Assembly (NCBI RefSeq): GCF_000369405.1
Contig: NZ_KB849993.1
Coordinates: forward strand, 1 to 59,247
DNA: 59,247 nt
Reading direction: 5' to 3'
From: Acinetobacter sp. ANC 3929
GTDB lineage: Bacteria; Pseudomonadota; Gammaproteobacteria; Pseudomonadales; Moraxellaceae
In this document: positions 1 through 8,300 of the stretch, piece after piece
Numbering within the stretch: the stretch's first letter is position 1
Layout of the letters: each line of letters starts with the position of its first letter
Made by a program: the position numbers and the translations under genes
Notes under the pieces: generated by a model
The model's database searches: none
What the model was told of the DNA's origin: nothing
The model's input: the letters and a program-made list of their open reading frames with translations, nothing else

Positions 1-95
1 GTGGTGTAAGTCTTGTGTTTCTTGCTCATGGTAAACTCCTGATGAGTGTGTTTAGTTTACCAAGTTAAAACCTCCTGTTTTTTCAGCACACATCA
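1..95 (-). mobile_element. End of an IS3-family element (terminal overlap)
   Basis: These bases are identical to the last 95 bases of the window and to the IRL end of the other IS3-family copies. They hold the inverted repeat, the untranslated leader and the first codons of orfA on the minus strand (start codon at 27-29). If the molecule is circular this is the same copy as the one at 57974-59247. The element boundary is at base 95, after which unrelated phage-like sequence begins. Confidence 0.9.
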
Positions 96-284
96 ATCCT
101 CTTCAGGTGGATTTACCTCACGTTGTAACTTCAGAAGTTCAAGTTTTTTAATCTCAAGTTCTACTTCAGCTTTAGTTTGGTTCGCTTCAGAATTACCACC
201 TTTATTATTTTGTTCCCCCTTCTTCTCATAAAACCCTTTCATGATCTTTTGTATTTGGTCCACGATCTTAATTGTCATGGTCAC
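93..284 (-). pseudogene. Second frame of a DUF2280-type phage protein, 3' end cut by IS
   Basis: This 63-codon frame starts with GTG and overlaps the end of the upstream DUF2280 frame by a few bases. Its product is charged and helical, rich in Lys, Glu and Asn, with a likely coiled C-terminal half. It looks like the continuation of the upstream protein rather than a separate gene: the two frames meet just after an A7 tract, and one added base joins them. The stop codon (93-95) is supplied by the terminal bases of the IS3-family element, so the natural C-terminus is lost. An independent, translationally coupled small gene is the alternative. Confidence 0.6.
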
Positions 285-583
285 ATTGTTTTTTTAGTCC
301 AAAGCAAATCACTTAAAATCTTCAACTGAACAATGTCATTTGCTCCACTGATTTTATTTAGTGGCTGACTCAAATACTCTTCCCGTGTATTTTCGAAAAT
401 TTCTTTGAGTTCCTTACTTAAGTCTCTCCCAGCAAACTTTGTAGGGTCATATGACTCTACCTGCTGTCTCGAAACATCAATGTCAAATTCCTCCTTGACG
501 AGACTTACTGTTTCTTGAGGGGTGTTAAACACAGCAAGCGATTGTACAATAAAGAGTTTCTGCTTTTTGTTTAATGTCGCCAT
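281..583 (-). CDS. DUF2280-type phage protein (small-terminase-like), N-terminal part
   Basis: The 100-residue product resembles the DUF2280 proteins of Acinetobacter prophages, which usually sit where a small terminase subunit is expected and carry a helix-turn-helix-like N-terminus. The N-terminal half, including the conserved run around 'RQQVES' and 'DPTKFAGR', is intact. Family members are, from memory, longer, so this frame appears to stop early, with the remainder encoded in the overlapping frame downstream. It is the last gene of a minus-strand phage block reaching back to 2236. Function in DNA packaging is inferred from the family only. Confidence 0.7.
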   Translation of the reverse strand: MATLNKKQKLFIVQSLAVFNTPQETVSLVKEEFDIDVSRQQVESYDPTKFAGRDLSKELKEIFENTREEYLSQPLNKISGANDIVQLKILSDLLWTKKTM

Positions 584-642
584 TTCTCTCTATCCGTCAA
601 GGTACGTCAAGGAAACATGGCAAAAAAAATGAGCCAAAAGGC

Positions 643-1284
643 TCAGGTAATTACACAGTTTCCACAGCATTTAGAAATATCTAAATCAGAAACAAACGGC
701 GGGTTTTTAGCGACTTTAACAAGCCGCTTAACACTGTCATTAGCTCCCCAGCGCTTAACAACACCGATGAACTCTTCCACATCGTGGCCAGCTAAATAGT
801 GCTTTGGTAAGCCAGTATGATCGCTGTAAATAATCTCACCGTCCGAATCTCGCTCTACACCAATGTGATAGAGCTCATGTTCAAACAAAGCACAAAACTC
901 GTTATCGTTTGCCTTTTCACAAAAGCTTGCATCGATAGTGATTAAGTAAATTGGAACAAAACCGAACCAATCACGCATTTGCTGCTCTTGACGGGCTTTC
1001 TTCCAGCCGCCTTGTTGAAACATAACCTTTTCACATTGGCCGAGCACCATGCGCTTAGTTCTCGTATAAGCAGTAGAAGCCCATGCAGAAGCCAAAAACC
1101 CCTCATTGTCATGAAGCATCTCAGCGAGATGGTCATGATCTGGATTATGTAAAGGTCCACCAAGTGTAAGAAAATTAGCAACTACCCAATTTTTTAAATC
1201 AGACGCAGGTACTATGCGAATCGCTTCCTCTTCATCTGCTTGGTCAATAAAATCAGTTGGAGGAAATGGTGTGATCTGATCCAT
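643..1284 (-). CDS. Putative phage metallopeptidase (HExxH)
   Basis: The 213-residue protein has the zinc-protease signature HELYH near residue 137, inside the context 'ALFEHELYHIG', typical of the putative metallopeptidases found in phage genomes. A further His lies about 16 residues downstream ('YSDHTG') and could be the third ligand. There is no signal peptide or membrane segment, so a cytoplasmic role is expected. The gene overlaps the upstream nuclease gene by 32 bases, which indicates co-translation. The protein ends with a Cys-rich tail (CCGNC). Substrate is unknown. Confidence 0.7.
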   Translation of the reverse strand: MDQITPFPPTDFIDQADEEEAIRIVPASDLKNWVVANFLTLGGPLHNPDHDHLAEMLHDNEGFLASAWASTAYTRTKRMVLGQCEKVMFQQGGWKKARQEQQMRDWFGFVPIYLITIDASFCEKANDNEFCALFEHELYHIGVERDSDGEIIYSDHTGLPKHYLAGHDVEEFIGVVKRWGANDSVKRLVKVAKNPPFVSDLDISKCCGNCVIT

Positions 1285-1720
1285 TAAATATTTGCCTCTT
1301 TAAATTTTTTAGCCATTCACTAGCGTATTCAGTCCGTAACTGCAAAGGTCCAGACTCATCAATGCGGCATCTTGAAGCTGTCTCTATGCGAACTACGGTG
1401 TAGCCCATCTCTTCAGCCACATCGTAACGATCAAGACTACAAGCTTTATTTTTAAGTTTGCCCTTACGACCGCCAGACCATGGACCACCCGCAATTTCAA
1501 CTAGTATTCGATACTCAATTAAATGAAAGTCAAACCGCCAGTGCTTAGTAGACTTAAACTGAAATTTCTTTTCATATTTAATTTCCAGATTATCTAAAGT
1601 TTCAGTAAATTCTTCTTCTGCCTCTAGATATTTTTGTGTAGGCTTTGGCAGTGGCCAGCTTTTAGGTTTAGTTTTAGGTTCTTTTTTCCGAGTAAGCCAA
1701 AAGTATTCTGTAGAATCCAT
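1253..1720 (-). CDS. PD-(D/E)xK nuclease-like protein (DUF559/Vsr-like)
   Basis: The 155-residue product has the layout of small restriction-fold endonucleases: an Asp in 'WRFDFHL' followed about 12 residues later by 'VEIAGG', which fits the D...ExG core. The second half ('DRYDVAEEMGYTVVRIE') matches the alpha/beta end of DUF559 or very-short-patch-repair-like nucleases. It is the upstream partner of the metallopeptidase, with overlapping reading frames, in a prophage-derived block. A role as a phage-encoded Holliday-junction or nicking nuclease is possible but not demonstrated by the sequence. Confidence 0.6.
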   Translation of the reverse strand: MDSTEYFWLTRKKEPKTKPKSWPLPKPTQKYLEAEEEFTETLDNLEIKYEKKFQFKSTKHWRFDFHLIEYRILVEIAGGPWSGGRKGKLKNKACSLDRYDVAEEMGYTVVRIETASRCRIDESGPLQLRTEYASEWLKNLKRQIFNGSDHTISSN

Positions 1721-1733
1721 TATTCTTACCCAT

Positions 1734-1757
1734 AAAAAAACCGCCCTTAGGCGGTGG
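1734..1757 (-). terminator. Rho-independent terminator
   Basis: On the minus strand a CCGCC/GGCGG stem with a four-base loop is followed by seven T residues. It lies directly downstream of the gene at 1781-2236 and upstream of the nuclease gene, separating the two transcripts. Confidence 0.75.
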
Positions 1758-1780
1758 CTAAACTCACAGGCAATATAGTA

Positions 1781-2236
1781 TTACTTCTTAAAAGTTGACT
1801 TATAGAGCTTTGAATTAAAGTAATCCGTAATTTCTTTACCTTCGGTTTGAATTTTTTCCTCATTTAAAGGTAAAAAATCTAATTCAGATTTCAAGCTCAT
1901 ATACTCTGGAATAAATTTCTTTATAGGCGGAGGTGGTTTAGGTCCACCTTCTGTAATTTTTTCGATAAATCCAGCTAACCATAAAATATACTCACCTTCT
2001 GAATTATGAGGAGGAATCAAACTCACATCTATTTTTACTTTACATTCATCTAATGGTCTACTGAACAATTCAACAAAATCAATAAAATTAAATTTTAATT
2101 TAAATTCTGTTCCCTCAATTTCTCTGCGTATACATGTCATAAGTAAGTTCATATTTTCAATACAGTCATGTGAAAATAATTCCTCATCTTTAATTTTGTT
2201 ATAAACATTTTCCGCAAACATGAGATACTGTGGCAT
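1781..2236 (-). CDS. Hypothetical protein, 151 aa
   Basis: I do not recognise this protein. It is acidic and hydrophilic, with no signal peptide and one proline run ('GGPKPPPPIKK') in the middle that may act as a linker between two helical halves. It starts with ATG at 2236, has its own terminator at 1734-1757, and is oriented like the phage genes around it. Codon use is AT-rich like the Acinetobacter backbone. It may be a prophage cargo gene; no function can be proposed. Confidence 0.55.
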   Translation of the reverse strand: MPQYLMFAENVYNKIKDEELFSHDCIENMNLLMTCIRREIEGTEFKLKFNFIDFVELFSRPLDECKVKIDVSLIPPHNSEGEYILWLAGFIEKITEGGPKPPPPIKKFIPEYMSLKSELDFLPLNEEKIQTEGKEITDYFNSKLYKSTFKK

Positions 2237-2776
2237 TTCAGCAGCTCCTCATTTTTATAAAGTATTTTTTCTTAAGGTAGTCCTATTATAACAATGTTGC
2301 AACAAGAAATTTTCCATTTTTAGTTTAAGGAATTTTTTAAAATTATAAAGACGATTAGATTCAATAAATTAGTACGAATAAAAGCTAGGAAAGTTTGATT
2401 TTTCTAATGAGCTTTGAAATGGATTATTGTGTTTAGTTGATCAATTTAAAAAGCTTGCCTAGTAGGCAAGCTCCCCCTTTTTGATATTTGCGCTGATCAA
2501 CAAGGTTTAGTGTTACCTACAGCAACACACTGATAATACAGAAATATTTAAAAATAAAAAAGCCCACTTCCTATTTTTTTTCAGAAATGGACTTAGCGAA
2601 AAAAAACGCTTAAACCTGAAATAGGAAATATCTATTCGGAAATATCTCCAACTTCATATTGGCATAATATTTAAGCACTAGCAATAGGGATTGAATTAAA
2701 AATATCAAATATTCATATTTAAATAGATAAAGATTTCTTTTTTTAAATGGTTTTATTTTTAGCCTACATAATTTTT
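2237..2776. other. AT-rich intergenic stretch between phage block and IS
   Basis: No convincing gene is visible. The stretch holds a strong hairpin (listed separately) and very AT-rich DNA up to the IS3-family insertion. It probably contains the promoter of the minus-strand gene ending at 1781, but no clear -35/-10 pair stands out. Confidence 0.5.
2452..2482 (+). terminator. Hairpin terminator
   Basis: Nine-base arms (AGCTTGCCT / AGGCAAGCT) separated by three bases are followed on the plus strand by C5T5. No intact plus-strand gene precedes it, so it is probably the remnant of a lost transcript's end. Confidence 0.6.
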
Positions 2777-2842
2777 TGATGTGTGCTGAAAAAACAGGAG
2801 GTTTTAACTTGGTAAACTAAACACACTCATCAGGAGTTTACC

Positions 2843-3142
2843 ATGAGCAAGAAACACAAGACTTACACCACAGAATTTAAAGCTGAAGCCATCAAATTAA
2901 TTGAAGCCAATCAAGGCAATGTCTCGGAAACAGCTAGACAACTTAGCATTTCAATGCAAACTCTTTCAAATTGGAATACCAAAGCAAAGGCTGGAACTTT
3001 AGCAGGTACAAAACAGTATTCACCTGATCTAAACGCTCTACTCGAAGAAAATAAAAAACTCAAACAACAGCTCAAAATAGCTGAAATGGAACGTGAATTT
3101 TTAAAAAAGGCAGCAGCGTACTTTGCCAAAGAAAGTCAGTAA
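2843..3142 (+). CDS. IS3-family transposase OrfA
   Basis: The 99-residue protein has the N-terminal helix-turn-helix of IS3-family OrfA ('VSETARQLSISMQTLSNW') and a leucine-zipper-like helix ('LLEENKKLKQQLKIAEMERE') for multimerisation. It binds the element ends and, after a -1 ribosomal frameshift at 3103-3109, forms the N-terminus of the OrfAB transposase. The start codon is preceded by AGGAG. Identical proteins are encoded at 51758-52057 and 58882-59181. Confidence 0.93.
   Translation: MSKKHKTYTTEFKAEAIKLIEANQGNVSETARQLSISMQTLSNWNTKAKAGTLAGTKQYSPDLNALLEENKKLKQQLKIAEMEREFLKKAAAYFAKESQ
3103..3109 (+). promoter_or_regulatory. -1 frameshift heptamer A AAA AAG
   Basis: The heptamer AAAAAAG is in the correct phase of orfA (codons TTA AAA AAG). 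Slipping back one base opens a frame with no stop until the orfB stop at 4008, giving a predicted transframe OrfAB of about 388 residues. This is the usual way IS3-family elements make the active transposase. Confidence 0.85.
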
Positions 3143-3153
3143 GGTACGCCTAT

Positions 3154-4008
3154 ATGAAACAAAAAAGATATTCTTTTCCAATTACCTTAATGGCTCGATT
3201 ACTTCATGTTTCAGTTTCATGTTTTTATGATTGGCTCAAGAGAGGCGTGAGCAAAAGAACGATTCAACGAAATCAACAGACGATATTGGTGAAAATAGCC
3301 CATGAGGAGACAAGGCAGAGCTATGGTTATATTCGATTAACCAAATACTTACAAGCTCAGGGTATAAAAATGAGTATGTACGCTGTACGTCAGATAAAAG
3401 CGCTGAACCACCTGTATTGTAAGCGACACAAGCGTTTTAAAAGGACTACGAATAGTGACCATAATCGAGCGATCTATGAAAACCTGCTGGAGCAACAATT
3501 CTCAATGACTAGACCAAATCAAGCATGGTCAAGTGATATTACGTACATATGGACTGTTGAAGGATGGCTGTATTTAGCAGCGGTAAAAGACCTTTACACG
3601 AAGCAAGTGGTTGGCTATAGCTTAAATGAGCGCATGACAACACAGCTTGTTTGTAATGCGCTAAATATGGCTATTCACAATCAAAAACCAACCAAAGAAC
3701 TGATTGTGCATTCAGACAGAGGAAGTCAATATTGCAGCCATGAATATCGAAATATACTTGAGCAATATGGTTTTCAAGGTTCAATGAGCAAGCGCGGAGA
3801 CTGTTACGATAATGCACCGATTGAAAGCTTTTGGGGAATATTGAAAAATGAGTTAGTTCATCATTACAACTATCAAACTAGAGAAGAAGCCAAAGCAGAT
3901 ATTATAAAATACATTGAGTTATTTTATAATCATCGAAGAATTCAAAAGGGTTTGGGTTTTAAGACACCAAATCAAATGGCCGAAGACTTTTATAAGTTGG
4001 CTGCCTAG
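3154..4008 (+). CDS. IS3-family transposase OrfB (DDE domain)
   Basis: The 284-residue protein contains the HTH_21 region and an rve integrase core. The catalytic triad is visible as D in 'SSDITY', D in 'HSDRGS' and E in 'PIESFW', with the K/R seven residues after the Glu ('GILKNE'). The frame is -1 relative to orfA, and its ATG at 3154 is probably used little, if at all, since the active product is the OrfAB fusion. It appears intact, so the element should be able to transpose. Confidence 0.93.
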   Translation: MKQKRYSFPITLMARLLHVSVSCFYDWLKRGVSKRTIQRNQQTILVKIAHEETRQSYGYIRLTKYLQAQGIKMSMYAVRQIKALNHLYCKRHKRFKRTTNSDHNRAIYENLLEQQFSMTRPNQAWSSDITYIWTVEGWLYLAAVKDLYTKQVVGYSLNERMTTQLVCNALNMAIHNQKPTKELIVHSDRGSQYCSHEYRNILEQYGFQGSMSKRGDCYDNAPIESFWGILKNELVHHYNYQTREEAKADIIKYIELFYNHRRIQKGLGFKTPNQMAEDFYKLAA

Positions 4009-4071
4009 AATCTCCCAAGGGAAAGTCTCCTGATAATTCAGCGTATATCAAACTGACTAAAAATAAAATAA

Positions 4072-4308
4072 TTAATTTTCAATATCAATGATCATATACT
4101 GCAAAGTTAAGTATATTCCAACTTCTCCATTGTTGAGTGCCTCATATAAGTCTTCATCAACAAAATCTCCAGATTCATCATCTAGCCATTTATGAATTTG
4201 AATAATTTGTATATTCCCTTTTTTGTCTATTCTTGCTATTGGGTCTATTACGGACCGAACTATCACCTTCTTCTTCGTCTCAACATCAAGCAATGTGATA
4301 ATTGTCAT
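4072..4308 (-). CDS. Hypothetical protein, 78 aa
   Basis: I chose the ATG at 4308 because AAGGAT lies at the right distance upstream; a longer frame starting at 4350 has no such site. The product is small, acidic, predicted beta-rich and not recognised. It follows the small gene at 4517-4684 in the same direction and probably belongs to the same prophage-derived cluster. The stop lies only 22 bases from the IS3-family element. Confidence 0.5.
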   Translation of the reverse strand: MTIITLLDVETKKKVIVRSVIDPIARIDKKGNIQIIQIHKWLDDESGDFVDEDLYEALNNGEVGIYLTLQYMIIDIEN

Positions 4309-4471
4309 TTTAAAATCCTTATAAATATCCTGTATAACAACTACGCTCAATCAATAAAGATTTTTATATTTAAATTACTTAAATAGCAATCTTTTCAATC
4401 TAAAAAATAAATAAAAAACACTTTAATAGTATGTGCCTATTAGAAAAGGTACCTTAAATATTCTACTAGCA

Positions 4472-4497
4472 ATAAAAAACCGCTTTAAGGGCGGTTC
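4472..4497 (-). terminator. Rho-independent terminator
   Basis: On the minus strand AACCGC and GCGGTT form a stem with a seven-base loop followed by T6. It is placed immediately after the small gene at 4517-4684, which supports that gene being real. Confidence 0.75.
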
Positions 4498-4516
4498 ATA
4501 TTATTCATCAATCTGA

Positions 4517-4684
4517 TCATGCAGTTTTTTGATAAACTCTAATAAGCTTTTCTTTACTTGCATCATTAATTGCAACTAAACCCGTACTTGCTGCATTATT
4601 TAAAACCGCTACTGTTATATCGCTTTTCGCTTTGATTTTCGCACTTTCAACCACCGCATCATATTCAATATTATTCATTACCAT
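4517..4684 (-). CDS. Small hypothetical protein, 55 aa
   Basis: This short frame starts at ATG 4684 (a second in-frame ATG follows two codons later) and ends at 4517, directly before a terminator. The product is helical and rich in Ala, Lys and Val, with no membrane segment. Length and position fit the many small genes of prophage middle regions. I cannot assign a function; the case for coding rests on the uninterrupted frame and the terminator. Confidence 0.45.
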   Translation of the reverse strand: MVMNNIEYDAVVESAKIKAKSDITVAVLNNAASTGLVAINDASKEKLIRVYQKTA

Positions 4685-4750
4685 TTGTTAGTTTCTCATT
4701 TTATAAAGTGAGAGACATTAATAATATGAAATCAGCAACTATTCAAGCAC
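4685..4750. other. Short spacer upstream of the 55-aa gene
   Basis: The spacer between two minus-strand frames contains an imperfect GAGA ribosome-binding region for the small gene and nothing else that can be recognised. Confidence 0.4.
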
Positions 4751-5173
4751 CTACTTAAGATCATCAGGCGTTTCCAAATAACACCCGTTTTTATTACAGA
4801 AAGCATGAATGTCGTTTAAGTATTCGGTTAATTGAACTGTACTTGCGTCTGTAGTGCTCATTAGCTCACATAGGCCACTTGCTACATCTTGGTAGAGAGG
4901 ATGATTAGAATCTTTCAACTCTCTTACAGCCTTGAATGTTTTCTTGTATTGGCCAACGTCATCGCAATCATAGATTTTTGCTAAGAAGTTTTTCTTAAAG
5001 AACAGATGCTCGTAATCTTTATCTTTACCTTGACTTTTAGCCCATTGATTAAGCCAATCCAGTACAAACGGTTTTGAGCCTTCGAACGATCTTTCTCTTG
5101 TGGTGCCATCAATACAACTAACGGCTTCCCTTCATTCGCTGCCTTAGCATGATTCACATTAAGAAAGTTAGTT
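4751..5173 (-). pseudogene. Broken phage recombination-type gene (NinB-like)
   Basis: Two frames encode consecutive parts of one protein. The N-terminal part runs through 'VTNFLNVNHAKAANEG' and 'SKAQNRLYW'. The reading then shifts by one base near 5070, and the other frame continues 'WLNQWAKSQGKDKDYEHL' to the stop at 4751 without interruption, about 110 further residues. The arrangement 'K.QNRLYW..L' followed by 'H..FK..FL' recalls phage NinB/recombination-mediator proteins. The start codon is missing: the coding sequence fades within a few codons of the terminator at 5193-5227. The gene is therefore both frameshifted and 5'-truncated. Confidence 0.65.
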
Positions 5174-5192
5174 ACTGGTGAAATGTCGCAAC

Positions 5193-5227
5193 AAAAAACC
5201 ACCCGTGGGTGGCTTGATTTTTTTTGA
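5193..5227. terminator. Bidirectional hairpin terminator
   Basis: CCACCC/GGGTGG arms have A6 on one side and T8 on the other, so the hairpin can terminate transcripts from either strand. It marks the border between the prophage debris and the recombinase operon. Confidence 0.6.
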
Positions 5228-5393
5228 TAAATTAATCAACAGCTCAAAAATGGGTAACTGTCAGATCGAGTTTGGACTACAACACTTTAGCTCATCGATT
5301 TACCAAAGCGCTAATCTTCACACTATTGTTTAAAATCCAGTAATCAAACTGTGATGCTAAAACTTTTAAATTCCCCTTTTTAAACTGCTTAGG
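5228..5393. other. Spacer 3' of the recombinase operon
   Basis: No gene is visible in this short AT-rich stretch. Because it lies at the distal side of a recombinase operon, it is the most likely place for one end of the corresponding mobile element, but I could not identify a repeat that defines it. Confidence 0.35.
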
Positions 5394-8300
5394 CTATTTT
5401 AACCAAAGTTCATCTTCTTGCATGATTTTTAACATTAAATTAAATATAACCAGTAGAGTAACATTTTTTTTATTATGGCCAACAACTCTTTGAAAACTAA
5501 ATTTAACTGTTCTCTCAAGCACTTCCAGATTGACTGGATAATTCTGTTTGTCTAAATTTAGGTGATCTCCAATAATTGGCTCTATACCAGCAATAAAATT
5601 AGCAATTTGTTGCTCATCATCTTTCTTTATGCATTGAAAATGTAGAAAGTTTTTACGTAATTTTCCAAATAATAATAATACCTTAAGTGCATTGACCACG
5701 TTCAACTCTTTAGGTATATCTTTCCCCTTATCATGTTGGTTATGCAAATCAAGGAGAGGAATTATTTCATCAGAACGTTTCAGTTTCTTAGCTTTGTTGT
5801 AAAGCTCATCAAACCAACCCCCATCTAAATTTTTATTACTAACATATTTCGTTTTTAAATTAAAATTTTTGGGGTCCATCCATTTAGTGCTCATAAATTG
5901 ACATCGCTGCATCCATTCTTGTGCTTGAATATCTTCGCTTGAACGGCCATCTCTTAAACTTATCAAACGTTGAAAAGGCGTCAGAGTACTCTTCTCGATA
6001 CTAAACTTCTTTTCTTGTCGACCAGCAATCATAACTGGCTGTGTTTGCTGATAAGAGTTAAACCATTTCTGCTGCTGAGTATAACGATTTAAGTTTATGT
6101 ACTCTGTACTTGAATTCACTGGACCAAAACACTGTTCTAGGACTTTTTTTGAAATGATACACGGCGAATTGTAAATTCGATCGACTGCTAATAAATCCAA
6201 AACATGAAGATAATTTGAAGCCGTTTGTTCAATACTGCTATGCCCCATCCAAGAGGCAAGCACCTGCCATTTATGTTGAATAATCTCTTCATGAGCACGT
6301 GCTTTAACACCAAACAATAAATCACGCATCTTTTTTGCTTTTACCCAAGGACAATCTGTATATGTTTTAATCATTTCTTTTGAGCCCAGCAAAGTTATTG
6401 CTAGATAGTTAGCAGCACTGTGGCGCAACGTATGAAAACTAAAGCCATGATGCATACCTAATATTTGGTTAAACAACTCTACTGTAATTTTGCTGATACA
6501 TTGATCCGTTAATACACGATGATTAACACTAAAAAGTAGATCATCCTGCTGATTAAACAAATATTGTTCATAACGATGTTGTATGTAATGTTGTACTACT
6601 AAAAACTCATGTTCTGACAAGGCAATTTTCAATGGTATTTGACGATTTGCACTTTGCGTTTTCAGACGGCGATATGAATTGTTCTGAATATGAAGCGTGA
6701 TATTATTAAAAGCTGTATTTTCTTTTTCTTTATAAAGTAACTCTGGGCAAATAATATCTTGTATTTTAAGACAACGAACTTCATTTAATCGGAGTCCAGT
6801 TCTATAACTCAGTAAATACATCAGCTTTAAACAACTCAGATGATCGACCCACTCTGATGCCGTTGGCTCTTGACTTAAATGTTCTAGTTTTTCCAATAGC
6901 TTGCCAAATAACAAAGGGCTTACTAGGCGTGCATTGCAAATTTGTAAATGCTTAAAACTTGAATTCTGTAACACCAATACCCCTGGAGCATCATAATTCT
7001 CTATACAGAATTGATGAAAATCTTTTAGGCGACCAAAACGGTATTCTGCGCTTTGGTGCATCTTACGAGAGGTTTTTCCTTTCACCGAATCTCGTTGAAC
7101 TGCTTTTTCATCACGTTCACTGCTGTATTTCAATAGCTGCCGATATAAATCCTCATAGTCATCTATGGATTGTTGCTTTAAATCTAATTTATTGAGCCAA
7201 ATCTCAAATATAAATTCTTTGCCAAACGATCCTAAGTAGCTTTCAATAGTTGATAATTGAAGCCCTCGTTTTTTTAAATGCATTAACCAGTGAATTAAGC
7301 GTAGTTGAGCATCAATTAAAGACTTTTCCTCCGTATTAGCATCAACTATCTTCTCCTCTAACACCCTTCTAGTTTCTTGCCAAAAACGTAGCGTGCGTTC
7401 TTCTTTATTCCTCTTTTTATCTAAACGCTCAACTTTTTGACCTTTACGTTTCTTTTGACCAAACAACATCAACTCATACGGAATCGTTTGTAATTTGCTT
7501 TGAACAGTCGGAACTTCAGGAAGTAACTGCTCTTGTTCAAAATGAATAGGGCTATTCTCTAGTTCCATGACTTGATTACGTTCATTACTCCATAGCAATC
7601 TAAATTCGGATGGCCGTAAGGCGACAGTATTAATCTCTTGCTGAAGTACATTACTTAAAAATATATCTAGGCTAAGGTTTGGATTAAATTCAAGTACCAT
7701 TTGCACATCATTAAATGCACGAAATCCACGGCGTTTAATTTGATATTGCAGATCGCCCAAACTTTTGTTTCGTCCCATGCGACTCAAGCTTTCCAGAATA
7801 CAATCTTCAATTGATTGTTGCAGACGATATTCTTTATGAGTAGCTTTCAACTTTTTTAAATATTGCAAGATGAACTGAGCATATGAGTTAAAAAAAACAT
7901 GCTTCCATTGGTACAACTTTCTCTGTTCTACATCGTTGCCATATTGAGAGTTTTCAACACGATAATGTAGTAACAATGGATTAGTGATTTTTTTGTAGTC
8001 CGAATGGTATAACCGAAAACAATTCAGATCTGTACCAAGCTCAACGGCCTCCTGCAATTGCTGCTGAATAGCAACCAGATGCTGTTCATCTGCACAGCCT
8101 GAAATATATATAAAACTTAAGCATAAATCCCCCCACAAATATTTAGGGTCATCCCAATATCCAAGTGAATCTTTCCAATATGCTTTCAAAGCATTGAGTA
8201 CCTGGGCATGTAACTGCCCTTGTTTTAACCGTGACTCCGTACTCTCAATTTTTCTAGGCAGTACGATCCGTTTAGTATGTGGATTTAGCCTAATTCTGTA

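Larger units (their letters stand above)
2777..4050 (+). mobile_element. IS3-family insertion sequence, copy 1
   Basis: The element is 1,274 bp with imperfect terminal inverted repeats of about 24 bp beginning TGATGTGTGCTGAA at the left and TGATATACGCTGAA at the right. It carries orfA and orfB in the -1 arrangement of the family. Flanking bases (TTT and AAC) do not form a target duplication, unlike copy 2, so this copy was probably involved in a later deletion or recombination. The proteins are identical to those of the two other copies. Confidence 0.92.

Noticed and set aside
2777..4050. Naming the IS3-family element as a specific ISAba type
   Set aside because: The family is clear from the proteins and ends, but the exact name needs comparison with an IS database.
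6959..7195. Plus-strand frames inside the recombinase operon (for example at 6959, 8194, 8328, 8688)
   Set aside because: All lie opposite the large minus-strand genes, lack ribosome-binding sites and have no recognisable product.
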